Shown: in pieces, positions 12,801 to 24,420 of the stretch
How the letters are laid out: every line of letters begins with the position of its first letter
Numbering within the stretch: the first letter of the stretch is position 1
DNA from: Lepeophtheirus salmonis
Taxonomy: Eukaryota; Arthropoda; Copepoda; Siphonostomatoida; Caligidae
Length of the DNA stretch: 64,000 bases
Assembly: GCF_016086655.4 (NCBI RefSeq)
Contig: NC_052132.2
Coordinates: 22,384,805-22,448,804 of the forward strand
Reading direction: 5' to 3'
Translations under genes and position numbers: made by a program
Notes under the pieces: generated by a model
What the model was told of the DNA's origin: nothing
What the model saw: only the letters and a program-made list of their open reading frames with translations
Databases searched by the model: none

Positions 12801-13603
12801 AATTTAATTTATATTTTCTTAGTAATTAATAATACTTGAAAATTGTGTTTAAAACTACAAAAAGATATGTCAGTATGCCCCGGAGTAGGTTCATAACCCA
12901 CAGTCAAATCATTTTAAGTGGCGAAGGAACTCCTTATCCCAAACTCTATTTACTTTTTCTGTCCACAGGTTGTACAATATAACATCGGGGCATGTAGTGG
13001 GCTCATAACCCTTCGCCAATTTACTGTTTTTTTAAAATGACCCCTAGAGTATAACTAAATTTTTTAGTTATACATATTTATTTGGTTAAAAAAAACCCGA
13101 TATTGTCGAATCATGATAAAATATAATAAAACAATACGATAAAATCTAATGAAATAATATGGTAAAATGCAATGATATAATGTGGTGTGGGATTAAAGTT
13201 GATGTGTATTATTTTTTCTAAGTCTCTTAAAACCGTAAAGTGAAGACGTTCTTCTCACCTCTTTGGGGATGCTGTTCCATATCCGTATAGTTCGATTAAA
13301 AAAAGCTATGTTGGAGGTAATTAGTTATAGCCGATGGCCGAACTAAGTAAAAATAGGAAGACGACCAAGTGTTGTACACCTTGCATACATACTTTGGCTG
13401 GAGATTACAATTAGTAGGTCCATTAATAACATTAAACATTATAACCACATCCTAAAGTTTCCTCTCTTTTCAATTTATTTCATCCATTTGACTTCTTACT
13501 GGGTTTGTAAAAGCAGTCAGTATACGAAATGGGGGATTATGCTTAAAAACTTTTAAGAACCATAACTATAAACTGCAAAATAGTATTTGTTGAAGTAAAA
13601 AAG
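12801..13603. other. Noncoding interval with a short duplicated motif
   Basis: No gene. Around 12876-13016 a motif ending in CTCATAACCC/TTCATAACCC appears twice about 110 bp apart, together with CTATTTACTTTTTC, which also occurs near 43165. It is probably a small dispersed repeat. Confidence 0.4.
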
Positions 13604-14777
13604 TAGTGATGTGCCACGAGTAAAACTCGTAAATTGCTATTCGAGTTGCATGAAGTAGATAAAAAACAGCACAAAAGACTCGGCTTGGAGCCATAAAAAT
13701 CCGTCAAAGGCTCAGACCCCGTCAAAAGCTCGGAACTCGTCAAAACTTGGAATTATCTGTTATTTTTTTTCGAACCCATTATAACATGTAAATTTTCCTA
13801 GACTGACTTCCTATCTCTGTGAAATATATAATTTATGTTTTCCTATGTAGAAACATGCTTTTTTGCATGGGTACTTTTAATCCTAGTTCGTTTGAAAAGT
13901 AATCTTTATTTGATTTTTTGTAGACTAGTGGGAGTAATCGAAATGGCTTAGAATTACGAAGTTTATTAAACCACACACTCAAATTTCCTCTTCAGACCAA
14001 TAGACATACGACAAACTTGGCTGCAATTATATAGATAAGTGAATATTTATAAATGCATGAGACACGGTTCGCTATTAAACATAAATTTGCATGTTCAAAT
14101 TTGATTTTCAATCTACTAACTTCTAATTCATTTGAGATTGAGATTTAACTTTAAACATAATCCCCATTCCTTTAGCACTTGAAGCATTTTAGTTATCTTA
14201 GAGATATCATTATCTTCTTAGTTTAAGTATTAGTTACAGCTTCAAGTGAATTTACTCGTTAAAATTTTATGTTTTCTTATTCGATAAATAATTATTTTTT
14301 TAAATCAATTTTCCCTTTTTAAGGATGAATATGTTACAAATAAATATTAGCCATCTAAAAACTTTAATTTTTCTACATGTTATCATATGTATTCATAGTA
14401 ATAGCCAATAAGTATCAGTACCACTAAAAACATGTTGGTTATAAATTATAAGCAGTAAAATATTGATGTGTAGATTATATGAACTGTTGAATTACGCTTA
14501 TGACCATGATTCATATAAGTTAAACCATTTTTTTTAACTTAATCTTGGGAAATAAATTATGAAAACAATTTTTGAATTACTAGTTTCAATTATTGTTTTA
14601 AAAATAGGATGTTTTTATATGACGAGTTTTTTAGCGAGCAAAAGTGTTAGGATGAGTAACGGTTATTCAGGTGAGTAACGAGTATTCAAGTGAGTAACGA
14701 GTAAAGCTCTTAATTCCTCGAGTGTTGTTTTTTTAGCACAAAAATAATCATGCAGTAAAATTCAACTCGCATCACTA
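13604..14777. mobile_element. Non-autonomous hAT element with target-site duplication
   Basis: Left terminus TAGTGATGTGCCACGAGT (13604) and right terminus AACTCGCATCACTA (ending 14777) are inverted repeats of one another. They are flanked by near-identical 8-bp direct repeats: TAAAAAAG at 13596-13603 and TTAAAAAG at 14778-14785. The 8-bp duplication and the TAGTGATG ends fit the hAT superfamily. Subterminal ACTCGT / GAGTAACGAGT repeats occur at both ends (13615-13745; 14630-14705). No transposase remains in the 1.17 kb. Confidence 0.85.
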
Positions 14778-15702
14778 TTAAAAAGTAAAATATTCAAAAT
14801 CCGTTAAATTTTAATCCCTTATGAATCATTCATGAATCTGTGAGGAAAAATATTGATTTTTTTACATAGATTCTCATTCTTTGGCGTCAGTGTTCCTTTT
14901 TCTTTGTATTCGTAGTCGTAATAGGCGAATATTTACGTATTTAATTCATTGAAAGCCAGATCTTTTATAATATTGTTGTTATGGCCACAAAAAATGACGT
15001 TCTACTGACTAGAGAATATTTGGTAATACCTTTCATTTAAGTAAATAGGACCTAAATACCTCTTCAAAAAAAAAAAATCGGAAGGGACTTTTTCCCCATA
15101 TTACCCCCCGTAATATGGGGAAAAAGTTACGAATATAACAATCATGAATTAGAATTAATATGAATTACGTACTTATTTCAAATTAGACACTTCATGGATT
15201 CGAACTTGAAGATGGTCAACTAGGAAAGTCAATTAATTTGTATGTAATGGTTTTTGTATAAACTATATGTGAATTCATAATTAGCAGGTGAAAAAATGAA
15301 ATGAATGTTCCTTACAAAGTTTTTCTAATCAGTGTTGTCACCAATATTTTTATCGTCTGTACGCTTTTTTGTAAAATCATTGCCTCTAAAAAAACGTATA
15401 CTCAATTTTAAATAATTGACAAATTATGAAACACCAGACAATACATGAACTGAACCTCAATAAATAATAACCATCAAGTTTATTAAAGAAGCTCAATGAG
15501 GGTCAGACACAAGACAACTTTTCTGATTAAAAATGTAATTAAAGTCGAACTTATTCAATAAATTTAGAAATTATTGGATTCAGTTTTAATTACATTCCTA
15601 CATACTTTACTGAATAATAAATGTTAATTCATTTATTATATGAACCCAAAAATTGGGATTGGTCAGAGAAGTGATGTGCTGTGATCTCTTTTTTGATAGA
15701 TA
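14778..15702. other. Noncoding interval with one perfect hairpin
   Basis: No gene supported. It contains the hairpin at 15088-15126. Confidence 0.45.
15088..15126. repeat. Perfect inverted repeat, 17-bp arms
   Basis: Arms CTTTTTCCCCATATTAC (15088-15104) and its exact complement (15110-15126) surround a CCCCC loop. It is not next to a gene end and there is no poly-T context of a bacterial terminator. It may be a tiny fold-back insertion or a trace of a palindromic duplication. Confidence 0.9.
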
Positions 15703-16238
15703 TACAGAGTGACCCATAAGTCTTAGAGAGGTAACTTCAACTTAATATTTTTCTTAGACGGGTTTATATTTTTTAATTATGTTTGTTGCATATGAATTAC
15801 ACAACCTTCATCTTTGTTTGATATTAAACAAACTTGTTTAAAACTTGTTCTTGAGCCTCTAACACGACATTATAAACCCGATTTTGACAGAAAAGAGTTG
15901 TAAGGCCATAACCAAGGCCCTGAAACGCCCCAATGTATCCAAGTCATCAGTCCACTTCACGATCAAGCTTTAAAAGGAAACAGGGAGTGTCGATGACAGG
16001 CCTAGTAGTGGTCGCCCGAAGTAGATTGATCGAGGCAACGATGTCGAAGATCAACCACAAAAAGAAGCTCTCTTTGAGAAAGATGGCTCATAGGTCTGTT
16101 GTGTCTCAAGAAACCGTACTTAGGGTGGTCGGGGAGGACCTGAGGATTGGACCGTATAGTCTACAAAAGCAGCCGCTTCTCAAAAAACTGTACCGGGATA
16201 CTGATACTGGAACTTGTACAAAATCATTGGTACCGTGA
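15703..16238 (+). pseudogene. Mariner-like transposase N-terminal fragment
   Basis: Begins near a TIR-like ACAGAGTGACCCATAAGTCT (15704). On +, KAITKALKRPNVSKSSVHFT (about 15907-15965) matches the N-terminal helix-turn-helix of mariner-type transposases. After a frameshift the open frame continues, with GLVVVARSRLIEATMSKI, LSLRKMA, SQETVLRVVGEDL and GPYSLQKQPLLKK segments, the second DNA-binding half. No catalytic DDE/D domain follows, and the frame stops at 16238. A truncated 5' portion of a dead element. Confidence 0.75.
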
Positions 16239-18384
16239 TAAACCTATTTTACATATACATAAATTACCAAATGAATGAAAAAATACATAGTATAGAATGT
16301 GAGTAGATAATTATTTTTTTTCTACACTTGTTTAGATAAATATTTTTCGATATCAAGGACAATAAGATACTATAAATAATATATATATAGTCATACATTT
16401 TATATTTGTAACTACTTATTTCTTAATGTGCAGTTTTATAGGCATATACATGCAAAAAAATTATCCTTGAATGGATACAAAATTATGTTTATGTATATAT
16501 AAAAAATATACCCTTAAACTTAATATAAGTTTAATATACTTTTAAGATACAGTTTTTTGCGTGCATTTGAGATGTTTTTTTTTACAAGGAAGACATTTGG
16601 TCTTTTAATCATTCTAAGTATATATTATCAGGATCCAAATTATGAAAAATTTTAACGGATGCACTTCCCGTTTTGAAGCATGTAAAGGCTATGGCACGGT
16701 TCAAAAAGGGAAGTGCATCCGTTCAAAGATTGCATTCACTGTGTGGCCCCGTCTTGAAATGTTGATATGGTATATTTTTAACCCCCATTATTTCACTCGG
16801 GGTTAATCCAACCCAAAGACTAAAATATCCCTGCAACATCTTGTTTGCATTATATTTTTACTCTTACTTATCTATAGGAAAATTCTTCATTTAAGATTTA
16901 TTTTTTTAATTCAATTTCTTTGGGATTTTTTTTGGCATTAATTTCTGAAAAAAAAAAAATTGAAATTAATTATCGGGTATAATTGTAGTATATTTTGTTC
17001 GATAAAAGTTTTTTATTTTTGTAACTATATAAATGAAGTATTAACTTTTAATTCATGAATTCTCCACTCTACAGTTTTACTATTTATTCAACTATAAGGT
17101 CGCTACCTTTATATGGTTGAAGTTTAGACAAAATAAAAGACCATGTACCTTGAAAAATTTAAGATTTCTTCTTTTTTTTTCTTTTTTTTCATAACAAAAA
17201 TTTTAAACCATTTTCCCTTTTTGTAACTATTCTAAATTTTAAAAGCAGAGTTTGAGTGAGTTTGTTATCACTCCAGGACTTGTGGGTTATCTCTTATATA
17301 CTTTCTCCTCCTTCCAGCGGATCTAGACGTCGTAGACTCTTTGGATATCTGAGTATTTTCTTGATTTTTCTACAGAACAGCATCAAAACACTTAATTAAT
17401 TCAGGATACATTAATTTATGAAAAAAATAATTATAGCAGTGTTCCTTGCCCTTAAGACTTTTTTTCGCATAAATTTAATACTTATTTTTACTTCTTCTTT
17501 TTGATTTTCTACAGTGGTGCTTCAAGATATTTGCAGTTCAAGAAAGAAAAAGAGAGGATGAAGATGTACAACATTATTTATTTGCAAAAATATGTATCCA
17601 ATTTTGCATAATTGTCTTGCCTTAATTATACGTATATTAAATTAATGATGAAATATTTCAAGGTTGTATTTTATGCGAGTGTATAATTCGTTGCATAGTT
17701 CCTTGGTATAATATGTATTATTGCGCATAGTCTTCAAAACAAAGTGACTCTTTTACGCTGCAAGGATGATGGATTCAAAAGTTCAATAACAAATAGTGTT
17801 TTTGTCCATAGCCATTGGATTTGGATATTTTTTGAAACTATATGTTCAAACTGAGTCAATTTTTTTATTGCTCGAAGGTGGGTTACCGCATCTAAAGAGA
17901 CTCTAAAAAAAAGAGGCGACATATATATCACGGCGTTACTTCCCTAACACAAAAATAGCTGTTATCAGCTGTTAATTTCCTCCTCTCACCTGATACATCA
18001 TGGTTATTTCATATTTTTTATGATAAATACAGCGAAATAATAAGTTCTATGCTCTGTTTCCAAAAGGACGGGAATTTTTTATCCTTCGTCGTATATATGT
18101 ATATTATATAATTTGGTCATCTTATTATATCTGTGATATAAAAATTTATAGCTAAGTCGTGTGGTATAAACATGATATGCAACTGCTTATGTAGATGTCG
18201 CTCCAATCACTTATCAAGAAAAGTACGTTCGATAAAGATAATTTCCTTTTTTATTTTTTAAGAACCAAGTTTAAGTATTAAGCTATTAAGATCGACAAAA
18301 TCCCTTGGACCTTTTTATGATTTGTAAAAATTTGGGTACAAGAAGCCTGTTCGGACGTCGAATCTTTTCGTATAATGCAATACC
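16239..18384. other. Gene-poor AT-rich interval
   Basis: No gene with support. An acceptor-like TTGATTTTCTACAG near 17513 is followed by about 90 bases of open frame on + rich in Lys and Glu, but there is no donor or family match, so I do not call an exon. It contains the hairpin at 16654-16723. Confidence 0.4.
16654..16723. repeat. Near-perfect inverted repeat, 24-bp arms
   Basis: The left arm (16654-16677) begins AACGGATGCACTTCCC. The right arm (16700-16723) is its inverse complement with a single mismatch. The spacer is 22 bp. No gene is associated. Confidence 0.9.
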
Positions 18385-18605
18385 TAGTGATGTGTCGGTC
18401 CTTATTTATTCGGTCCAGTCCCGTCTTAGGAATAAGACCGTCTGTCTTTCGGATTGTCAGTAGAAGAACTGACGAATTAATAAGAAATTTTTGGTAATTG
18501 ACATCATCAAGGGTCGAACTTCATAAGTTTTACGACCGATATGGAGGACTAAACTGGACAGAACTGCAGTTTTTATCACTAAATAAGGACCGACACAACA
18601 TTACA
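18385..18605. mobile_element. Small hAT-like MITE
   Basis: The left end TAGTGATGTGTCGGTCC (18385) and the right end, which inverts to TGTAATGTTGTGTCGGTCC, share a TIR of about 25 bp continuing into CTTATTTA. The length is 221 bp. Internal GGTCC repeats follow the left TIR. I could not find a clear 8-bp target duplication. The + strand ORF inside is incidental. Confidence 0.7.
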
Positions 18606-21051
18606 TATACTGTGCCTTGGTACTTCGGATCCAAATATAATGCCTGTTCTATCTCTAGGGCAGCTCCCTTGCTCTTAAGATTTATAATATGAACATGTAT
18701 GTTTCATATACTGAGTATGAAAATAAATAATAATTAGACTCCTTATGATATTTAAGATACAATACTTTTCCACCAATATGGAAAAGTTTACAAATTATAT
18801 TTGGAAATAATTGTGATTATTTCTGTTCCTTATTCTCTTTATTCCAAGTATAACACGGGCATTATATCACGTACTTTCATTCATATTTTTTTAAATAATA
18901 AACTTGCCCTGCTATGTATTTATATAGCATCAACTCTTGCTTCCTCGCAACTCTTGATCTGAAAGGATTCTAATTAAGGAAATTGGAACATTTCATTATG
19001 TGACCATTAAATATAATTTGAGTATTCAGTGAGTTGATACAAGTTGACTGAATGGAGTTATTTTTGCCAAAAGTGTTGCTGATTGTTGTGAAAAAGTCCT
19101 TAAAAAGTAACGTTGATTCAACTTAAGTGCCATCTAGTGAGTAAAAAATTATTCATGTGTGAAACATGTCACCGGATGCACTGTACATAGTAGACCCTGA
19201 TTCAATATTTTTGATTTTTCATATGTTTAATTTAAATAGGTAACAAAGGTATTTGAAGTGTCTATTTATAAAAACTCAAAAGTCATTGCATACCAACGAT
19301 TCCCAATAGATCGTAAAAGAAGGATGGCTTCGATTTTAGCTGTCGAAGAAAGACGAATTCAATACTGATGAAGCCAGAATTCTTGCTCATCATTTTTTTG
19401 TGAATGCTCCCTAATGAAATAGTTAAATGAGGGATGTCCCACAAAAATAAATATTTCCTGGGAATTTCAATAGGTGTAAAACAACAAAAAATCTCCTGAA
19501 AAAGAGATCTCCAGAAAAACAATCTAGTCGAACAACTTTTGAGTGATAGGCAAAATGTAATAAAAAAGTAATCAATTGGGCCACACTAGCTAAACATTGA
19601 CTTAAATTTCTATTTATTTCCTTTATTTCACCTCATTCATCTCAGAGAAAACAGACTCGCATTGTTACCAAATATAAATATAGGATCAAACCAGAGAACA
19701 CTGAAATCAGTCGTTGGATCAATTTTACTAGTGAATATTTTACAAAGGATGGGGATGTTGTAAATGCGAGTGATAAAAAAAAGATAACATTACCTAGAAC
19801 TGGTAGAAACAGTTGGTGACAATTGATTTACACCCTGTCGGTCATAGACTCTCAAGCCTTCATTGAGATTCGATATACTGAGGCTAAATCCGGAATTTCA
19901 CATTTTTGTTTTCGATGGGTGTTATTTCACAAAAATGTTATTGTTTCGTTGTTGTTGTTTTTTTGTCAAATTATTCCGTCAGGAATAATGTTTCAGTACA
20001 AGTATTGACTGAAATAACGTCAGCAGTGATCAAAGCAAGCAATACTGACTTAAAGAAATGGTCTAGTCTAAAAATAACTAATTGAAGCCGTTACTAGTTC
20101 TTCACAACAAATAAACAGCTCCTGGAAACCTCCATCCATTGCACTGGGATGGAAAACTCATGGAAACTCTTGAAAAACCAAATTGCTTGTAAGAAAGAAA
20201 TCCCATGATTGTTTCAAGAATTGTTGAAGTAAAATTACTTGTTGTTCCTGCATTACAACAGAAAACAATTGATTTACTCAGCCAGATAATTTCGAAGACA
20301 ACTTTTAATTTATTAAGTGATTCGAAATGTACAAAAATTTGATGGAAATGGTTTTTGAGACAACAGCATCGAACATTACGAAAATATCTGCAGCTTGCTT
20401 GTATACATCATATTAGAGAAAGATTGCCAACACACTCCTGTGATACATTGAAAATTGAAGTATTGAGAATTCATGAAGTTTCTTTATCTAGAAGATTTAA
20501 AAAGTGCTTTGAAATATTAAACCACGAAAAAATAGATGGTCTTTCAATGCATAGAATAAGAAGAAAAATGAAAACACAAAAAAAATATGGCAGTTTCCCT
20601 CTGCATGCATGCTTTAGTATTCAAGAGGGGACTATAAAGAATTAATTCCCCTCACACTCGTTTATCTTGGTGAAGCACCTAAGAAATAAAATAAAAAAAA
20701 AAACCTGGAGCTCTTCACAATGCTCGGTGGATGGCAAAAATGCAATTTATAAACTCAATTATAAATCTACTACTATTAGCTCCAATAAATATATTGCCCC
20801 AAAAACAATTTTTATACTATTAGCTCCAATAAATGTATTGCCCCAAAGAACAGTTTTTACCCTAGACTATTGGAAAAATTAAAACAACTTCTACATTTCT
20901 TTGTATATTGTTATATTCCTAGGTGGATAACTGCCCAATCTTCAACTTCTGCTCCTATAAATGATTTAAATCTAATTCATACTATCCTAGAATATAAATG
21001 AACAACTTACTTTGTTAGGAGTCGCCAATGGGATTGCATATGTAGTATTTT
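18606..21051. other. Mostly noncoding; isolated coding-like stretches
   Basis: Two stretches on + look more protein-like than the background: about 19622-19796 (includes KPENTEISRWINF, KDGDVVNASDKKK) and 20355-20645 (includes RIHEVSLSRRFKKCFEIL). Neither matches a family I know. They lie upstream of the fossil at 21052-21545 on the same strand and could be earlier parts of it. A tandem duplication sits at 20771-20858. Confidence 0.35.
20771..20858. repeat. Two-copy tandem repeat, 44-bp period
   Basis: The block starting TACTATTAGCTCCAATAAAT at 20771 repeats at 20815 with a few substitutions. Both copies carry TATTGCCCCAAA. The period is not a multiple of three, arguing against a coding role. 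Confidence 0.8.
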
Positions 21052-21545
21052 ACAAAAGAATTGGCTCCATTATCATTGCTTAGTGAGTCAATCGATGAAG
21101 CGGCGTCAATAAGGATTACAAGTAAAATTACCGAAATAGAAAACCCATTGAAATGCTTAAACAGACATGGAACTGGGTTTGGAAAAACAAAATTTCCCCT
21201 CGTACCTTAAGAAAATACGAATGATTTGTGAGAAATCATTGGCCCAGATAGTTGGGCATTATTTCGAACATTAAATATCACTTTTGATTTTTTAAAGATA
21301 CCTTTATCTAAATGGAAATCAAACAGTAGTTATCTTAATATAAAATCCATCGTAAAAATCTATCATTTGTAAATGATGCCGCAGAGAGGAGAGTAAAGCA
21401 TTGCAGCGACTATTTAGGCACATAAAAAAACCAAAAAAATTTTCAAAACATGCTACAAATAGTCGATAATTGTCGTGCTTGCATACCAAATAAACGAAAA
21501 AATTATTCGGATAATAAAATATGGTATTTAACTCTATGTGATTAA
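21052..21545 (+). pseudogene. Decayed fragment of a multicopy arthropod protein
   Basis: One frame from 21052 reads TKELAPLSLLSESIDEAAS, then (after two stops) EIIGPDSWALFRTLNI and FDFLKIPLSKW. After a frameshift near 21367 it continues FVNDAAERRVKHCSDYLGT, then LQIVDNCRACIPN and ends at 21545. The arrangement of an IGPxSW block, a L-x-IPxxxW block and a VNDxAER block recalls a protein repeated in arthropod genomes, sometimes annotated as uncharacterised or transposon-associated. Recognition is from memory. Two stops and a shift make this copy inactive. Confidence 0.45.
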
Positions 21546-22258
21546 AACCTATATTCAAGGAAAATAGAAATTATTCAGATTTGTTAAAAAATATATGTTT
21601 ATTTATGTTAAAAAATGAAAGTAACACTAAATGTTTCATCCAAATGTGCCAACGTAAGATGTTGTCCAATCTTCACCAAATTTAGAAAAATTGTTCTATA
21701 GATTAAGTCTCAAGACCAGAGCAAAGACCTATCACTTCCCGTAACTTTTAGACAGAAATGGAACAGAGTAATCACCCTAATCCCACGTTGGGTAATTGTA
21801 AGATAGTTAATTTGATTTTGTTTTAAGCAAAGCAATTACTTTCAGAGACTTATTTTTGTATGATATCCTGACTTTGGACTTAACTCAATGTAGTTCTTGG
21901 AATCATTCTCTTTCTTTTTAGAAATTAGAGACAGCAACAGCGGATAGTCTAGATCAATTATTGCAACCTTCTAATGATTTTAAATAACTTCCAAACGAAG
22001 ATTATTTTTTAAAAAGTAGGAGAAGAGGGAAATCCACTAAATTGATCATAATTGCTTTAATAGGCTTCCACGTAGGATTAGAGAATCATTAGAGCTTTTA
22101 CTGAATATTTCTATTGATGTAAGTTTATATTAATTTTTTGTTAGATGAATTATTGGATTTGATGACATAGAAGTTCTTATCCATGATACCAACTAAACTG
22201 TAATTATACTGTAATGGTTCATGGTAGATACAAGAAAAAGTTGTAGTGCTTTACTTAA
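21546..22258. other. Noncoding interval downstream of both flanking coding remnants
   Basis: No gene supported. The right part would be the 3' flank of the minus-strand exon 22259-22436. No canonical AATAAA is seen within about 100 bp of its stop. Confidence 0.4.
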
Positions 22259-22436
22259 TTAGATGCGATCTCCTTTGACCTCATCCCTCACTCCACGGAT
22301 AACTTCCTCTACATAATGAGCCCTTCCATTTACTTTCATGATCCACCAATGTGCAAATTGTCCAAATATCTTGAAAAATCGAGGTCCGTCTTTTCCTAAT
22401 CCAATAATATATTCTTCGCTTTGCGAAGTTATTTCC
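22259..22436 (-). CDS. Isolated terminal exon, unrecognised protein (partial)
   Basis: On the minus strand a polypyrimidine tract and TTTTAATTACAG acceptor (22437-22448) precede 178 bp of open frame to a TAA at 22259-22261. It encodes 58 complete residues with balanced composition. Segments include SQSEEYIIGLGKDGPRFFK, IFGQFAHWWIMKVNGRAHY and VEEVIRGVRDEVKGDRI. One base completes a codon from the preceding exon. No stop, shift or low complexity is present, unlike every transposon fragment nearby, so it may be the last exon of a functional host gene. I could not find the upstream exon within 22450-24170, and I do not recognise the family. It could instead be a retained piece of an old gene. 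Confidence 0.5.
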
Positions 22437-24174
22437 CTGTAATTAAAAGGTTACAATTATTACATTTCAATGACCCATTCTCGTAGTCTCCAATTTCAAG
22501 AAAGAAAGAGGAGGTATGACTTCTAAGAATGAATTGACAACTCAGTCTGGTACTATTAGCTAGAAAAGGTCATGATATCGTTCATACATGTCTCTTTGCT
22601 ACTCTTCCAGGAGAACAAATTATACTTGAAGGTGATAATCTGACATGTTATTTTCCTTGTTCAATTCACAGCGGCTTCGAAACTGTTAAAGCTCATGGCG
22701 AGCTAAATTTCGTTTGAACAACTGACAGTTAGATAAGAAGGTGAAGATTACAGATCTGATTGGAATAATTTTCTTGCAACTAATTATCAGGCTTTACTGG
22801 ATGATAGTTAGCCAAACCTCCTAATTACATGTCCCCTAAGACAGTGGTTCCCAAACTTTTTGTTTCCAAGGCACACCAAAATACAAATAAACATTTCTTA
22901 ATATACCTATTTTAATCAAACGAGTTATTTGTATTATTATAAGTTTTTTTAGCTAATAATGTATGGTTGTCACAAATCGTACGACATACTTGAACTTACC
23001 TCAATACACACTGTTTGGGAATCACTACCCATTTGGACATAATATTATCTGGGCTGCATGGGGTAATGTCAATTCTGTCAATATAACAATTATTATTAAA
23101 AGTAATTTGAATATTTGGTAGAATTCCCGTTAGATCTAATCAAGCACAAATGTTTTCTTCCGATTTATACACACTCTGCTACTGTTGAGAGAGTATTTTA
23201 TTAAGGTGGTCAATTTTTAAGGATAGATATCAAAGTTTAAATGATTAAAACTTTGAAAAAAAACAAAAAAACTTTTGTCAAGAATCAATTATTTAACAGC
23301 TAAAACATTGGATTAATCATTTTATGGATTTTTTAGTTTAAATATAATTTTAGATCCATAAGTTTTATTCATACTTGTACCTTATTTTTCTTCATATTTT
23401 GGAATAAATAATATATATAAATTTCAGGAATTGCATTGTTATCATACAGAGTTGTCAACTTCAAATACTCCAATACGAGCAAAAAAATGAGGCCGCTCAT
23501 TTTTAATTAAGGGGGAGCGATATTAAATATAATAGTAGTCATAGTTGAAAGTATGATCTGCCAGCATGCTAAACAAAAAAGAAACAGAGAGTATACTTTG
23601 TAACCCCCTAAATATTAGAGAATTTGTAAGGAGAGCAGCTTAGCTGTCATCAAGTTTATAAACAAATACTTAAACAATTTCTTATATAATAGGATGTTTA
23701 TGGATTAAAATCTTACCTTACTATGTATCTACATAAATATATCAATTAAAAAAAAGAAAAACCAAAATTTTATAACATCAAAATATTTAATATGTGATTA
23801 TATGTATATAGATATATAGGTACCGCCGTACCGCACCGAAGATAAAAACTTACGAACTTACAAACCCTTACTGTACCTGTCCTAGGATGCATGCATCATT
23901 CCTATCATAATAAACTTCTTGATCATGTAGGTAGTCTGGTTGGAAATGACAAGGGTCTTTGCAATACTCTTGGTACCTCGCAGACACAAGTCGCCGTTTT
24001 GTTGTTACTACGGCATTTTACACTTAGAAACATATGATAAAACAAGACTTCAGCTGTCATTTGGTTGTGTAAAAATACACAGTATTTAAAAATAACGGAT
24101 ATAAAATCTAAATTAAATGCTCCTGCGCACACGGTTATTTTTACCCACTTTTATATAGCTCTCTGGACAGTCTG
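22437..24174. other. Interval with MITE and coding-like stretches
   Basis: Around 22560-22720 on + a 53-codon stretch reads GHDIVHTCLFATLPGEQ, then LEGDNLTCYFPCSIHSGFE, then HGELNF-stop. In another frame DYRSDWNNFLATNYQALLDD follows at about 22745-22805. This is protein-like but unrecognised. The MITE 22842-23027 lies here. The rest is AT-rich noncoding DNA. Confidence 0.35.
22842..23027. mobile_element. hAT MITE with CAGTGGTTCCCAAAC termini
   Basis: The left end CAGTGGTTCCCAAACTTTT at 22842 and the right end CTGTTTGGGAATCACTA (to 23027) are inverted repeats with a couple of mismatches. These termini are the well-known form of many animal hAT elements. It is 186 bp with no coding capacity. 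Flanking 8-mers (CCCTAAGA / CCCATTTG) are not a convincing duplication. Confidence 0.8.
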
Positions 24175-24420
24175 ATGGGAACCCCCGAGATCTCATGCAT
24201 GGGCCCTCCTAAACTTGAGGGGATTGGTCTGGGCTGTTTTCTTTAACACCTCCGGATTCAATATTGACCTTTTTGATAGAGCCCTTCTTCCTCTCCAACG
24301 TTTCGGACATGCTGACGGAGTAAATGGTGGTCTTGGGGACGCCCAACTACTTAGAGTGCGCGAAAGAAAATGTATCGATCACGCTCAATGGTCATTTTCT
24401 CGACTTTTACGTAGTCTAAG
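24175..24420 (-). pseudogene. Mariner-like transposase N-terminal fragment
   Basis: On the minus strand, LGVPKTTIYSVSMSETLERK and KKGSIKKVNIESG (24255-24360) correspond to the helix-turn-helix region of mariner-type transposases. In the next frame NPEVLKKTAQTNPLKFRRAH-stop-DLGGSHQTVQRAI continues the second DNA-binding half. At least two frame changes and several stops are needed to read it. The catalytic part was not found. Confidence 0.65.

Noticed and set aside
15088..15126. Rho-independent terminator
   Set aside because: The sequence is eukaryotic and no gene ends there; the hairpin is better seen as a small palindromic duplication.
17513..17640. Possible exon after a TTCTACAG acceptor
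   Set aside because: No donor, no conserved motif and quick return to AT-driven translation.
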